Shown: positions 16,038-25,421 of the stretch, piece after piece
Layout: every line of letters starts with the position of its first letter
How positions within the stretch are numbered: position 1 is the stretch's first letter
Assembly (NCBI RefSeq): GCF_003815655.1
Contig: NZ_CP033917.1
Location: 1-64,000 of the forward strand
Direction: 5' to 3'
DNA: 64,000 bases
DNA from: Chryseobacterium sp. G0201
GTDB lineage: Bacteria; Bacteroidota; Bacteroidia; Flavobacteriales; Weeksellaceae
Notes under the pieces: generated by a model
Databases searched by the model: none
Told to the model about the DNA's origin: nothing
What the model saw: the letters and a program-made list of their open reading frames with translations, nothing else
Program-made: the position numbers and the translations under genes

Positions 16038-18299
16038 ATGTTAAAGAAAACTGCCATCATAAGTTTATTCACGCTAATTTCTGCTTATTCTATGGCTCAA
16101 AATACTACTCTACCCATTTATTTGGACGAATCCAAACCCGTTGAACAACGTGTTCAGGATGCGCTTTCCAGAATGACTCTGGAAGAAAAAGTGGCGATGC
16201 TTCATGCACAGTCAAAATTCAGCTCTCCCGGAGTTCCAAGATTGGGAATCCCTGAATTCTGGACCACAGATGGCCCTCACGGCGTACGCCCTGAAGTAAT
16301 GTGGGACGAATGGAACCAAGCCGGTTGGACGAACGACTCTATCATCGCCTACCCTGCTCTGACCGCTCTTTCCGCAACATGGAATAAAAAAATGTCATGG
16401 AATTACGGTAAGGCTTTAGGAGAAGAAGCTCGTTACAGAAAGAAAGATATCCTTTTGGGACCTGGAGTAAATATTTACAGAACACCATTGAACGGAAGAA
16501 ATTTCGAATACATGGGTGAAGATCCTTATTTAACCTCAAAAATGGTGGTTCCTTACATTAAAGGGGTGCAATCAAACGGCGTGGCGACTTCTGTGAAGCA
16601 TTATGCTCTTAATAATCAGGAAATGTTCCGTCATACAAGCAATGTAAAAATTGATGACAGAACTTTGTATGAAATCTATCTTCCGCCTTTCAAAGCTGCG
16701 GTTACAGAAGGAGATTCGTGGACGATTATGGGAGCTTACGATATGTACAAAGGTGAATATGCAAGTCAAAACCAATATCTTTTAAATGATATTTTAAAAG
16801 GAGAATGGAAATATAAAGGCGTTGTGGTTTCCGACTGGGGAGCAGTTAACAATACTGAACAAGCCATCCACAACGGATTGGATCTTGAATTCGGAAGTTG
16901 GACGAACGGACTTTCTGCAGGAACAAAAAATGCATACGATAATTACTATTTAGCAAAACCTTATTTAGATCTGATTAAATCAGGGAAAGTAGGCACAAAA
17001 GAGCTTGACGATAAAGTAACAAGACTTTTAAATCTTGCCTACAAAACAACAATGAACCGAAACAAACCTTTTGGAAATGTTGCTTCTGAGGAACATAAAG
17101 CTGTTGCCAAAGAAATCGGTGAAGAAGGAATTGTTTTGTTGAAAAACCAAGGAAACGTTCTTCCAATCGATATTAATAAGGCTAAAAAAATTGCTGTTAT
17201 CGGTGAAAACGCGATCAAGATCATGACTGTTGGCGGCGGTTCATCTTCATTAAAAGTGAAATATGAAACGTTACCTTTAGACGGAATTAAAGCAAGATTC
17301 GGGAAACAGTCTGACGTACAATATGCAAGAGGTTATGTTGGAGATATTGGCGGAGAATATAACGGTGTAAAATCCGGGCAAGATTTAAAAGATACTCGTT
17401 CTGAGGCTGAATTATTAAACGAAGCTGTAGAATTAGCCAAAAAATCTGACTATGTAATCTTCGTTGGAGGATTAAATAAAGCCGACTTCCAGGACAGCGA
17501 AGGAAACGACAGAAAAAGCTACGGATTACCATACAATCAGGATAATGTGATCTCAGCTTTGGCAAAAGCGAATAAAAATCTTGCTGTCGTTCTTGTTTCA
17601 GGAAATGCAGTGGCAATGCCTTGGGTAAAGGAGGTTCCGTCAATTATTCAGTCTTGGTATTTAGGTTCTGAAGCCGGAAATTCTATTGCTTCTGTATTGG
17701 CAGGTGACGCCAATCCATCAGGAAAATTACCTTTTTCTTTCCCTGTGAAGCTGGAAGATAATTCTGCTCATACATTAGGAGAATATCCTGGAAATAAGGA
17801 AGAATTGGCTGCCGGAAAAGGAAAAGATCAGCAAAATCCTATCAATATTACTTACAACGAAGGAATCTTTGTTGGGTATCGTTGGCATGATACCAAAAAG
17901 ATCAAACCTTTATTCAGTTTTGGTCACGGATTGAGTTATACAACTTTCGAATTTGGAAAAGCTAAAGCTGATAAAACGACGATCTCACAAAACGATAAAA
18001 TCACGTTCACAGTTACTGTAAAAAATACAGGAAAAAAAGCAGGTGCTGAAGTTGCTCAATTATACATTAGCGACTTGAAATCTTCTGTTGAAAGACCAAC
18101 AAAAGAATTAAAAGGTTTTGAAAAGGTATTTTTAAATCCCGGAGAACAAAAAGAAGTGACTTTTACGATTGATAAAACAGCATTGAGTTTCTTCGACGCT
18201 CAAAAACACGACTGGGTTGCTGAACCCGGAGATTTTGAAGCGTTGATCGGAAATTCTTCTGATGCGATTAAAACAAAAGTGAAGTTTACGTTGAAGTAA
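16038..18299 (+). CDS. Secreted glycoside hydrolase family 3 (beta-glucosidase/xylosidase-like)
   Basis: 753 residues with a signal peptide (MLKKTAIISLFTLISAYSMAQ). The domain order is GH3 N-terminal TIM barrel (about 30-340), GH3 C-terminal alpha/beta sandwich (about 380-620) and a fibronectin-III-like domain (about 660-745). The nucleophile Asp is in VVVSDWGAV. RVQDALSRMTLEEKVAML and GKLPFSFP are typical of BglX-like enzymes. It removes beta-linked sugars from oligosaccharide ends in the periplasm. It is monocistronic, with its own promoter and terminator, and is not clearly part of the pectin locus. Beta-glucosidase is the default guess. Confidence 0.92.
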   Translation: MLKKTAIISLFTLISAYSMAQNTTLPIYLDESKPVEQRVQDALSRMTLEEKVAMLHAQSKFSSPGVPRLGIPEFWTTDGPHGVRPEVMWDEWNQAGWTNDSIIAYPALTALSATWNKKMSWNYGKALGEEARYRKKDILLGPGVNIYRTPLNGRNFEYMGEDPYLTSKMVVPYIKGVQSNGVATSVKHYALNNQEMFRHTSNVKIDDRTLYEIYLPPFKAAVTEGDSWTIMGAYDMYKGEYASQNQYLLNDILKGEWKYKGVVVSDWGAVNNTEQAIHNGLDLEFGSWTNGLSAGTKNAYDNYYLAKPYLDLIKSGKVGTKELDDKVTRLLNLAYKTTMNRNKPFGNVASEEHKAVAKEIGEEGIVLLKNQGNVLPIDINKAKKIAVIGENAIKIMTVGGGSSSLKVKYETLPLDGIKARFGKQSDVQYARGYVGDIGGEYNGVKSGQDLKDTRSEAELLNEAVELAKKSDYVIFVGGLNKADFQDSEGNDRKSYGLPYNQDNVISALAKANKNLAVVLVSGNAVAMPWVKEVPSIIQSWYLGSEAGNSIASVLAGDANPSGKLPFSFPVKLEDNSAHTLGEYPGNKEELAAGKGKDQQNPINITYNEGIFVGYRWHDTKKIKPLFSFGHGLSYTTFEFGKAKADKTTISQNDKITFTVTVKNTGKKAGAEVAQLYISDLKSSVERPTKELKGFEKVFLNPGEQKEVTFTIDKTALSFFDAQKHDWVAEPGDFEALIGNSSDAIKTKVKFTLK

Positions 18300-18321
18300 T
18301 CTTACTTATATTTCTAAATTG

Positions 18322-18352
18322 AAATGCCTGAATTTGATTCGGGCATTTTTTA
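18322..18352 (+). terminator. GH3 gene terminator
   Basis: AAATGCCTGAA pairs with TTCGGGCATTT (one G-U) around a 5-base loop, followed by a T run. Confidence 0.75.
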
Positions 18353-18489
18353 TTAATATAATGACACATCATCTTTGTCATTCTGGAAGAACCTCAACAA
18401 CTATATTTAAAAGCTAAGTCTAAATTAGTACGTAATGATAAACTACATAAATAATAGTAAGGCTTTCAAAGGCTCGAGTTAATTTTAAG

Positions 18490-18549
18490 TTTTGGCTAAA
18501 GCCCAATTTTTATTACATAAAAAAGCGGACTAAAGTCCGCTCCTATTGA
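18490..18549. repeat. Dispersed repeat, family B, copy 2
   Basis: TTTTGGCTAAAGCCCAATTT, then AAGCGGACTAAAGTCCGCTCC and CTATTGAT. The second half is itself a palindrome (GCGGACTAAAGTCCGC). Confidence 0.75.
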
Positions 18550-18571
18550 TAGTATCAATTGATACTATCAA
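18546..18571. repeat. Perfect 26-bp palindrome
   Basis: TTGATAGTATCAA is followed directly by its exact reverse complement TTGATACTATCAA. It overlaps the end of a family B repeat and lies between convergent genes. Confidence 0.8.
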
Positions 18572-18589
18572 AGATATAAATTTAAATAT

Positions 18590-18621
18590 AAAAAGCGACC
18601 GAATTTCTTCAGCCGCTTTTA
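18590..18621 (-). terminator. Terminator of the TonB-dependent receptor gene
   Basis: AAAAGCG and CGCTTTT arms around CCGAATTTCTTCAG-type loop sequence. On the minus strand the hairpin ends in a short T run, about 30 bases past the stop. Confidence 0.5.
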
Positions 18622-18649
18622 AATTAAATCTATTTTAAACTAAGATTAA

Positions 18650-20830
18650 TTATTTCTCACCGCCACCGCCTTTTTCAACATCGGTTTTGGTGTTTCCTTT
18701 TACTTTTTGGTTTCCGAAACGTTTTACGAAGGTAAGAGAAACACCATACCAATCAGATTGTGAGGAATTTCTGAAAGTTCCTTTTGGACTGAAGGTTGTA
18801 GAATCAAAATTAGGTCTCTGGAAAATATTCATCAGCTGTAAACTGGCTTCCATCTGTGTTTTCGGGAAAATCTTCGTTACAGAAATATTGTGAAAAATGT
18901 TTGTTGTGTTAGCTAAAGAATTTCCATTATTCTGATTAGAAATTTCAACCCAAGCACTCAGATTAATATTTTTATTAAAAAGATTGGTGTATGATAAATT
19001 GGTCGATCCCCCCCAATAGCTGATGTAATTTCTTGGCCCCGAATCATCATCTCTATTAAGTCCGTTCTTTGTATTAAAGTCGCTGTTGTCGATATAATAC
19101 CATCCGAAACCAACATTTACACTTAGCTTATTTTTAAGAAAAGTCTGGTTGGTACTTGCGAAAAGATAATATTTTTCTACTTTTCCAGGGAAATTACCCG
19201 GATATGAGACTGTTTTATTATTTTCTTCATCATAAGTTGTCCAGTAATCCTGTTTTGTAAACATATACCTTGCAGAAAGGAAATATTTCTTAAAAACACC
19301 TAATTTCATAACAACCCTGTCGCTTGGATTTGGGTCAAGATCCATATTTCCTCGCGTATAAATTCCGTCATTATTAGGAACAAGGAAAGGATTAAACTCC
19401 GAGTACCATGGACGCCAGATATTGCGGTTGTACGTTACACTCAGATCATATTTATCAGAGAAAGAATATTTTAACAATAAATTAGGCAAAAAAGTTCCGT
19501 AAGAATCTTTTCTGTAAGTTCCGGCAACGTCTTCACGAACTTTAAAATCGATATGTTCATAGCGAAGCCCGATTCTGGTTTCTAGCTTTTTAAAGAAAGT
19601 TTTACTATAATTTACATAAATTGAATTAATATTATCACTATAATGGAAAATATCATTCGTACGAAGGTCGCTGTCAAGATGATTTCCGTACAGATCATTT
19701 GGAATAACATTATTGTTAAAATCCATTTTCCCACCCACTTCAAATGTAGCTCCCGATTTTCCTAATGGTTGGGTATAGTCTACTTTCAGATAGTAATTTC
19801 GCATCTCATTATTAGAATTAATTCCCAGTTCATCCGCAACAGGTTCGGTGCTGATATCTTTTACAAAAAAGCTTTTATCTTCCTGAGAGTTGTAATTGGT
19901 TCCGACGTTAATATCTAAAATTTTATTCTTCTCTTTGTCGTAATATTTATAAAAAAGATTAGTTCCCACCGTTCTGTTAAGCCCGTTTGAACTTTGATTT
20001 TGAATATAAGAATCTGTTAAATTATTATTCATAAAGTTCGTTCCACTCGCATCAGAAGTAGAAGATGTTTTGCTCTGATAATATTCAAGAATAAGTCCTA
20101 TATTATTTTTATCATTCAGTTCAAACTCGGAAGTTGAGGAAAGAGACGGACTTCTGTTTTTATAGATACTTTCACTCTCTATCTGTGTAATTTTATTGCT
20201 TTCATACAATGTGTTGAAGATAGAATTTTGCTGAACATATGTGTTATCACTATAACCGCCAATCACCGTCTGGGTAAATTTTTTCTTGTGATAATTAAGA
20301 TTCGCATTAGTGTATTGAGAATTCTTTCTGTTTTGTCTGTTATTGAAGGTTACACTTCCTTTCAACCCTTCATCATCACGCTTTTTCAGGACAATATTGA
20401 TGACAGATCCAGCACTTTCATAACGAGAAGACGGACTTGTAATGACTTCGATTTTCAAAAGATTATCTGCAGGAATGGTCGCAAGATATTCCTTTAGTTC
20501 TTTTCCCGTAAAAACAGATTTTCTGTCGTTGATATAAACAGTTACGGATTCTCCTTCCGCTTTTATTGCATCATTATTGTCAATGCTCACCAAAGGTGTC
20601 ATTCTCAGCACATCCCAAGTTGTATTTCCTGCAACGATCGAACTGTTCGCTACATTAAAAACCGTTCTGTCAACTTTAGATTCTACGGTTGGTTTTCTGG
20701 CAGTGATAACAACAGCTTCTATATCTTTTCCTTTAATAGTATCTTTTTTTTCTGCCTGAGCAAAAGCTAAGGAAGCGATTAATAAAGCGATTGGTGTTAA
20801 TAATATTTTCATGTAAAAATTGAGTTTCAT
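18650..20830 (-). CDS. TonB-dependent outer-membrane receptor (beta-barrel family)
   Basis: About 726 residues. A signal peptide (ILLTPIALLIASLAFAQ) is followed by a TonB plug-like domain (IEAVVITARKPTVESKVDRTVFN to VITSPSSRYESAGSVINIVLKK, about 45-160) and an outer-membrane barrel. The ending VKRFGNQKVKGN is typical of this barrel family. No carboxypeptidase-like N-terminal domain is seen. It probably imports an iron complex or small substrate. No SusD partner is adjacent, so it is not a classic glycan receptor. The ATG at 20830 (MKLNFYMK) or 20812 (MKILL) is more likely than the one at 20848. Confidence 0.85.
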   Translation of the reverse strand: MKLNFYMKILLTPIALLIASLAFAQAEKKDTIKGKDIEAVVITARKPTVESKVDRTVFNVANSSIVAGNTTWDVLRMTPLVSIDNNDAIKAEGESVTVYINDRKSVFTGKELKEYLATIPADNLLKIEVITSPSSRYESAGSVINIVLKKRDDEGLKGSVTFNNRQNRKNSQYTNANLNYHKKKFTQTVIGGYSDNTYVQQNSIFNTLYESNKITQIESESIYKNRSPSLSSTSEFELNDKNNIGLILEYYQSKTSSTSDASGTNFMNNNLTDSYIQNQSSNGLNRTVGTNLFYKYYDKEKNKILDINVGTNYNSQEDKSFFVKDISTEPVADELGINSNNEMRNYYLKVDYTQPLGKSGATFEVGGKMDFNNNVIPNDLYGNHLDSDLRTNDIFHYSDNINSIYVNYSKTFFKKLETRIGLRYEHIDFKVREDVAGTYRKDSYGTFLPNLLLKYSFSDKYDLSVTYNRNIWRPWYSEFNPFLVPNNDGIYTRGNMDLDPNPSDRVVMKLGVFKKYFLSARYMFTKQDYWTTYDEENNKTVSYPGNFPGKVEKYYLFASTNQTFLKNKLSVNVGFGWYYIDNSDFNTKNGLNRDDDSGPRNYISYWGGSTNLSYTNLFNKNINLSAWVEISNQNNGNSLANTTNIFHNISVTKIFPKTQMEASLQLMNIFQRPNFDSTTFSPKGTFRNSSQSDWYGVSLTFVKRFGNQKVKGNTKTDVEKGGGGEK

Positions 20831-21042
20831 GTATAAGACAGTTATCATCGAATGTATGTTACACCAAATCGTGAAAAAAAATTAAAAAAATTCTCCCTAA
20901 TTAAAATTTAACATTCCATTATAAAAACATAGAAACTCATTATGGTAAAATATTCACAAAAACAAATAATTTTGAAACCATTAAAAACAAAAAACGCCCG
21001 AATTTATTCAAACGTTTGTAAAAGTAATTTGCAGGGAAAAAT

Positions 21043-21603
21043 TTAAATATGCTGATTTATTTTTTCAAAATACTGAATAACACCTACCTCCGGAAGATAA
21101 AGTTGACCATTCGATCCATTTTCAAAATCATTGCTTTTATCCAGAAAAGAATTGCTAAATAAAGCATAAGAAGGCTGTTCCGCAAAACCATTTTTAAGCA
21201 ATTGATGGGCTTCTATAACGGTTGAACCATAGAGTTTCTTAAAATTCCCGATCTTATATTGTGAAAATTTCCCGTAATGAACAATGAATTTTAATGACAG
21301 ATCAATAGAAGTGTTCAAAATCTCACTTAATTCCTCAACCTTTCTATTAAAAGCATTTCTCATTTTTTTAAGCAATTTTGAAACAGTTTGATAAGATGGT
21401 TTTGAATCATATCTATAAAATAAAATCGCATCACCTTCGATTTCTGAAATATCAAAATGCTGATCATTCACCTCCAGCAACGTAGAAAGTAACTCTCTTA
21501 CGATATATTGACCGGTATACAATTTCGTATTGAATACAAATTCTGTAAACCCGTTAAAGTCCGGAATGAGTATGATTCCCTCGTGTATATTTGTATTTTT
21601 CAT
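21043..21603 (-). CDS. DUF2652 (cyclase-like fold) protein
   Basis: 186 residues. GIILIPDFNGFTEFVFNT and ISEIEGDAILFYRYDS match the DUF2652 family, which looks like the core of class III adenylate/guanylate cyclases (Asp after the first strand, then EGDA). Whether it makes a cyclic nucleotide is unknown; the full set of cyclase metal and base-specificity residues cannot be assigned by eye. It is a single gene on the minus strand. Confidence 0.7.
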   Translation of the reverse strand: MKNTNIHEGIILIPDFNGFTEFVFNTKLYTGQYIVRELLSTLLEVNDQHFDISEIEGDAILFYRYDSKPSYQTVSKLLKKMRNAFNRKVEELSEILNTSIDLSLKFIVHYGKFSQYKIGNFKKLYGSTVIEAHQLLKNGFAEQPSYALFSNSFLDKSNDFENGSNGQLYLPEVGVIQYFEKINQHI

Positions 21604-21685
21604 GATGATAATTTTTTAAAAACCTGCTTCATCGTAATAGACGCAATAGGTTTCATTTTACTTTATATCATCTTAAGGATTTAAA

Positions 21686-22432
21686 CTAAATTTCAACAAT
21701 CAATTCTTTATCATATCCATTATATTTTTCATCAATATATCCGTGGGGATTACAAATAATCTCTGTTTCTCCAATTTTATATCTGCAAGGTGTATGAATA
21801 TGTCCGTGAATCCAATACAAAGGTTGATGCTTTACAATAAAATCTTCAAGGTTCGACGCATATGCTGAAGTTATCGGATCTTCTTTATAATGGTTGGGAA
21901 CAGACTGAATACTAGGTGCGTGGTGCGTAACCACGATATTTTTCAAACCTCTTGCATTCTCAAGGCTTTCTTGTAACCATAATTTTGAAAACTGATGGAT
22001 CTTAAAAGTATCAATCGTTCTTAATTTCGAATAAGAAGGATCGCGGGTTATCTTTTTATAATCATTCATTTTGGGCTGACAGATCATTCCGTAATGCATT
22101 GGATTTCCGAATAATGAAAAATCTGTCCATAATGTTGTGCCATGAAAACGAACGCCATCAATATCTACAAAAGAATCTTCAAGTACAAAAACATTGGAAT
22201 CTTGAGCGGCTGCCTTTATTTTATTAAGCGTTTTTGGGTAAGAACCTTTGTAATATTCATGGTTTCCCAACACATAGATTACAGGTTTGTTTGGAATTTT
22301 AGTTTTGATCCACTCAATTCCTTTTGTACCCAAATTTACATCGCCAGCGAGTATCACCAAATCAGCATTATCAAAGGACAGATCGGTTAATCCAAATTCC
22401 TGGTGTAAGTCGCTGATGATTTGTATTTTCAT
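21686..22432 (-). CDS. Metallophosphoesterase (calcineurin-like)
   Basis: 248 residues. All five metal-site motifs are visible: ISDLHQEFG, AGDVNLG, LGNHEYY, VTHHAPS and WIHGHIHTP. The enzyme would hydrolyse phosphomonoesters or phosphodiesters in the cytoplasm. I chose the ATG at 22432 (MKIQIISDLH) because the DxH strand normally starts the protein; the ATG at 22456 adds only 8 residues. Confidence 0.9.
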   Translation of the reverse strand: MKIQIISDLHQEFGLTDLSFDNADLVILAGDVNLGTKGIEWIKTKIPNKPVIYVLGNHEYYKGSYPKTLNKIKAAAQDSNVFVLEDSFVDIDGVRFHGTTLWTDFSLFGNPMHYGMICQPKMNDYKKITRDPSYSKLRTIDTFKIHQFSKLWLQESLENARGLKNIVVTHHAPSIQSVPNHYKEDPITSAYASNLEDFIVKHQPLYWIHGHIHTPCRYKIGETEIICNPHGYIDEKYNGYDKELIVEI

Positions 22433-22580
22433 TTTGCTAAAATAAGAAAGAATCATAATTTTTGCCTAATTCACCTTCTAAGCCATTTGAATTAAGGATT
22501 AATTTAAGTCTTTTTTAATATTTTAAATGATTCAATTCATTCTAAAATTATTAAATTGAATCATCTTAAAATTACAAATT

Positions 22581-23348
22581 ATGCCTTGGAATCCTGACAT
22601 TTATAATCAATTTAAAAACATCCGTTTCAAACCATTTTTTGATCTTGCTGATCTTATTAAAGATGAAAAACAAATGAAAGCCATTGATCTGGGCTGCGGA
22701 ACAGGTGAACAAACCGCCATTCTTACTGAAAAATTTCCGGAGGCTACATTTATAGGAATTGATTCATCAAGTGAAATGCTGGAAAAGTCTAAAATGCTTG
22801 AAAATGACCGTCTTCATTTCAGAAAAGCAACCACCGAAGAAATTTTGAACAGTGATGAAAATTGGGATCTTATTTTCAGCAATGCCGCTCTGCAATGGTC
22901 TGACGATCATAAAACTTTGTTTCCGAAACTGATCTCTAAATTGAAATCTGACGGTCAGTTAGCTATCCAAATGCCTTATCAGCCGGGAAATATTCTTAAT
23001 CAAATTTTATTTGAACTTGCCAATGAAGAGCCTTTCAAATCACAATTAAATAATTGGAATCGCCCTTCTGCAGTTCTCACGATTGATGAATATGCCCAAA
23101 TTTTATTTGATAATGGTATTGAAGAGTTGAATCTTTCACAAAAAGTCTATCCAATTATCGCGGAAGATCATGAGACTTTATTCAATTTTATTTCAGGATC
23201 GGCTTTGATTCCTTATTTGGAAAGATTGGATGAGGAACAGCAAAAAGCTTTTACAGCAGAATTTAAACAACGAATTGAAAAGGGGTTTCCGAAAATGCCG
23301 GCCATTTATTCGTTTAAGAGGATTTTGATGTATGGGAGAAAAAAATAA
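22581..23348 (+). CDS. tam: Trans-aconitate 2-methyltransferase-like
   Basis: 255 residues of a class I SAM methyltransferase. The opening MPWNPDIYNQF, motif I IDLGCGTGEQT, the acidic IGIDSSSEML and LIFSNAALQW match Tam, which methylates trans-aconitate to relieve inhibition of aconitase. Length fits. It is a single gene ending in a strong hairpin. Confidence 0.85.
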   Translation: MPWNPDIYNQFKNIRFKPFFDLADLIKDEKQMKAIDLGCGTGEQTAILTEKFPEATFIGIDSSSEMLEKSKMLENDRLHFRKATTEEILNSDENWDLIFSNAALQWSDDHKTLFPKLISKLKSDGQLAIQMPYQPGNILNQILFELANEEPFKSQLNNWNRPSAVLTIDEYAQILFDNGIEELNLSQKVYPIIAEDHETLFNFISGSALIPYLERLDEEQQKAFTAEFKQRIEKGFPKMPAIYSFKRILMYGRKK

Positions 23349-23362
23349 AGACTGAAATATAA

Positions 23363-23395
23363 ATATCGGCTTGAAATTTTACTTCAAGCCGATAT
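23363..23395. terminator. Hairpin after tam
   Basis: A perfect 13-bp stem ATATCGGCTTGAA/TTCAAGCCGATAT with a 7-base loop. The following T run is short (AATTT), so it may act as a weak or bidirectional terminator. Confidence 0.65.
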
Positions 23396-23594
23396 AATTT
23401 AATTAAAATTTCACCAATCTGTAATGTCTAGAACTTGATTATCAAAATATTGTCCATTATAAAAGAAGCGAAATAGCAGATATACGGGCAATCGATATCA
23501 ACAACAATATAAATGTAGTTATTTTGTAAACATCCAGTTTGGGCTCACTATTTCTATTATTTGGTTCGGTTCTATGAAAATCTGATCACATTCT

Positions 23595-23711
23595 CTATTT
23601 TTTTGAAAATTCAACGTACTCAACTTCAATAATTTTTATTTCGCCTTCAGAATCTTTGATCTTTCTATCATTTTCATGATGGCGAATTTTATTTATCAAG
23701 ATCATCGACAT
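23595..23711 (-). CDS. Small hypothetical protein, possibly frameshifted
   Basis: A 38-codon ORF: MSMILINKIRHHENDRK to EVEYVEFSKK. It looks protein-like in composition. It ends in a run of seven A's; with one A fewer the frame would continue through SKNRECDQIFIEPNQ to VSPNWMFTK (stop at about 23519), giving a 63-residue protein. A third frame (about 23457-23580) carries a hydrophobic stretch ITTFILLLISIARIS. I do not recognise a family; this may be a degraded gene or a homopolymer sequencing error. Confidence 0.3.
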   Translation of the reverse strand: MSMILINKIRHHENDRKIKDSEGEIKIIEVEYVEFSKK

Positions 23712-23840
23712 CTTTTAAATTAAATTAAACCTTGTCAAAATCATTAGGTTAAGCTATAATTTTATATTTTCCCCAAAATCTACTGGATTAGTTATTAATT
23801 TTCTGATGACATGATAACATTTTTAAAAACTAATTCTTTT

Positions 23841-23868
23841 TATATTTGACACAGCGCAATCGATTACA
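23841..23868 (+). promoter_or_regulatory. Promoter and operator of the GH28-DUF4450 operon
   Basis: TATATTTG (23841-23848) matches TAnnTTTG. The 15-mer GCGCAATCGATTACA (23854-23868), with palindromic core AATCGATT, sits at the expected transcription start, a position fit for a repressor. The same 15-mer lies upstream of the NTF2-like gene at 32614-32628. The encoded GntR regulator (31535) is the obvious candidate binder. Confidence 0.6.
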
Positions 23869-24019
23869 ATACAATTCCTATATTTTAAATAAAAACATTG
23901 AAATTTTTTGTAAAACCGACAGTGCAGGATAATTTTTTATCACAATTATTTTAGATTGCAATAAATAAAGAAAATTATTACAAAATAGTCTTCCTTAAAA
24001 ACTATACAACTCTACCATT

Positions 24020-25420
24020 ATGAAAAAATATGCTTTATTCTTTCTTTTACTATTGATCTCGATCCCTTTTTCGGCTCAATATAAACCTTGGGTTTCGGCA
24101 AAACAACCTTTACAAGAAATTCAGGCGTTAAAAAAACAAATTGTAAAGCCAAATTTTAGAAAACAAGACTATCTCATTACAGATTTTGGTGCTATTGGTG
24201 ACGGAAAGACAAAAAATACAGAAGCATTTAAGAAAGCTATTGAAAAATGTAATTCAGAAGGTGGAGGAAGAGTTGTAGTACCAAAAGGAATCTTCCTGAC
24301 AGGTGCTATTTATTTAAAAAGTAATGTCAATCTATATGTAAGCGAAGGTTCTACCATTTTGTTTAGTCAGGACAGTAACGACTATCCTATTGTTTTCACA
24401 AGGTGGGAAGGAATGGAATGCATGAATTATTCATCCCTAATTTATGCTTACGAAGAAGAAAATATCGCTATAACCGGAAAAGGAACATTAGATGGAAATT
24501 CTGACAACGACCATTGGTGGTTTTGGTGTGGTGCAACAAAGTATGGTTACAACGAATCCCGTCCGGGAAGACAAAATCCTGCCCGTGCAAAACTTCACGA
24601 ATATATGGCTCAAAAGAAAGATCCAAGACAAAGAATATTTGGTGACGGATATTATTTAAGACCAAATTTCGTACAGCCTTACAAAAGTAAAAATTTCTAC
24701 ATGGCAGATGTTTTGGTGAAAAATTCTCCGATGTGGAACCTAAATCCTGTATTGTGTGAAAATGTATTGATTGAAAGAGTAAAAGTGATCAGTCACGGTC
24801 CAAACAACGACGGATTTGATCCTGAAGCATGTAAAAATGTATGGATAAAAGATTCTTATTTTGATACCGGAGACGACTGTATTGCCATAAAATCAGGAAG
24901 AGACGAAGACGGAAGAGATATAGGAAAACCTGCAGAAAACCATATCATCGAAAACTGTGAAATGAAAGACGGACATGGCGGTGTTGTTATTGGAAGTGAA
25001 ATTGCAGGCGGAGCTAGAAATATTTACGCAATAGACAATGTGATGGACAGTAAGAACCTTGACAGAGCTTTAAGAATTAAAACAAGCTCAAGTCGTGGAG
25101 GAATCATTGAAAACGTATTTTTCTATAACACAAAAGTTGGCGCGTATAAAGAAGCAGCCGTCCGTTTCAATATGCATTATGAAAAACCGGGAAATCATAT
25201 TCCGACCATCAGAAATATCTGGGTAGAAAATCTGACTGTAGAAAAGGGTGGAAAATACGCTGTATTCTCTGATGCCTATGAATCTTCGCCGGTAACAGAT
25301 TTCACCATGATCAACGCAAAAATTGATGGAGTTGAAATTCCGTATAAAGTTGATTTCTTAAAAAATGTGACATTGAAAAATGTAACCGTAAATGGAAAAC
25401 CTTTAACCAATTTTAAGTAA
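24020..25420 (+). CDS. Secreted GH28 polygalacturonase-type hydrolase
   Basis: 466 residues with a signal peptide (KKYALFFLLLLISIPFSAQ). It is a right-handed beta-helix GH28 enzyme that hydrolyses alpha-linked galacturonic acid in pectin or rhamnogalacturonan. All four GH28 signatures are intact: NNDGFDPEAC (about 262-271), DTGDDCIAIKSG (about 281), DGHGGVVIGSE (about 316) and RIKTSS (about 351). Catalytic aspartates are in the first two. The stop is followed within two bases by the start of the DUF4450 gene, so they are co-transcribed. Confidence 0.92.
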   Translation: MKKYALFFLLLLISIPFSAQYKPWVSAKQPLQEIQALKKQIVKPNFRKQDYLITDFGAIGDGKTKNTEAFKKAIEKCNSEGGGRVVVPKGIFLTGAIYLKSNVNLYVSEGSTILFSQDSNDYPIVFTRWEGMECMNYSSLIYAYEEENIAITGKGTLDGNSDNDHWWFWCGATKYGYNESRPGRQNPARAKLHEYMAQKKDPRQRIFGDGYYLRPNFVQPYKSKNFYMADVLVKNSPMWNLNPVLCENVLIERVKVISHGPNNDGFDPEACKNVWIKDSYFDTGDDCIAIKSGRDEDGRDIGKPAENHIIENCEMKDGHGGVVIGSEIAGGARNIYAIDNVMDSKNLDRALRIKTSSSRGGIIENVFFYNTKVGAYKEAAVRFNMHYEKPGNHIPTIRNIWVENLTVEKGGKYAVFSDAYESSPVTDFTMINAKIDGVEIPYKVDFLKNVTLKNVTVNGKPLTNFK

Positions 25421-25421
25421 A

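Larger units (their letters stand above)
18300..18649. other. Repeat-filled gap between convergent genes
   Basis: This 350-bp gap holds the GH3 terminator, a decayed family A repeat (18374-18445), a family B repeat (18490-18549), a perfect palindrome (18546-18571) and a terminator facing the receptor gene. I see no coding sequence. Confidence 0.6.
23396..24019. other. Long upstream region of the pectin locus
   Basis: Apart from the short minus-strand reading frame described separately (23595-23711), it contains the candidate promoter and operator of the GH28 operon (23841-23868). The remainder is AT-rich with nothing else recognisable. Confidence 0.5.
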
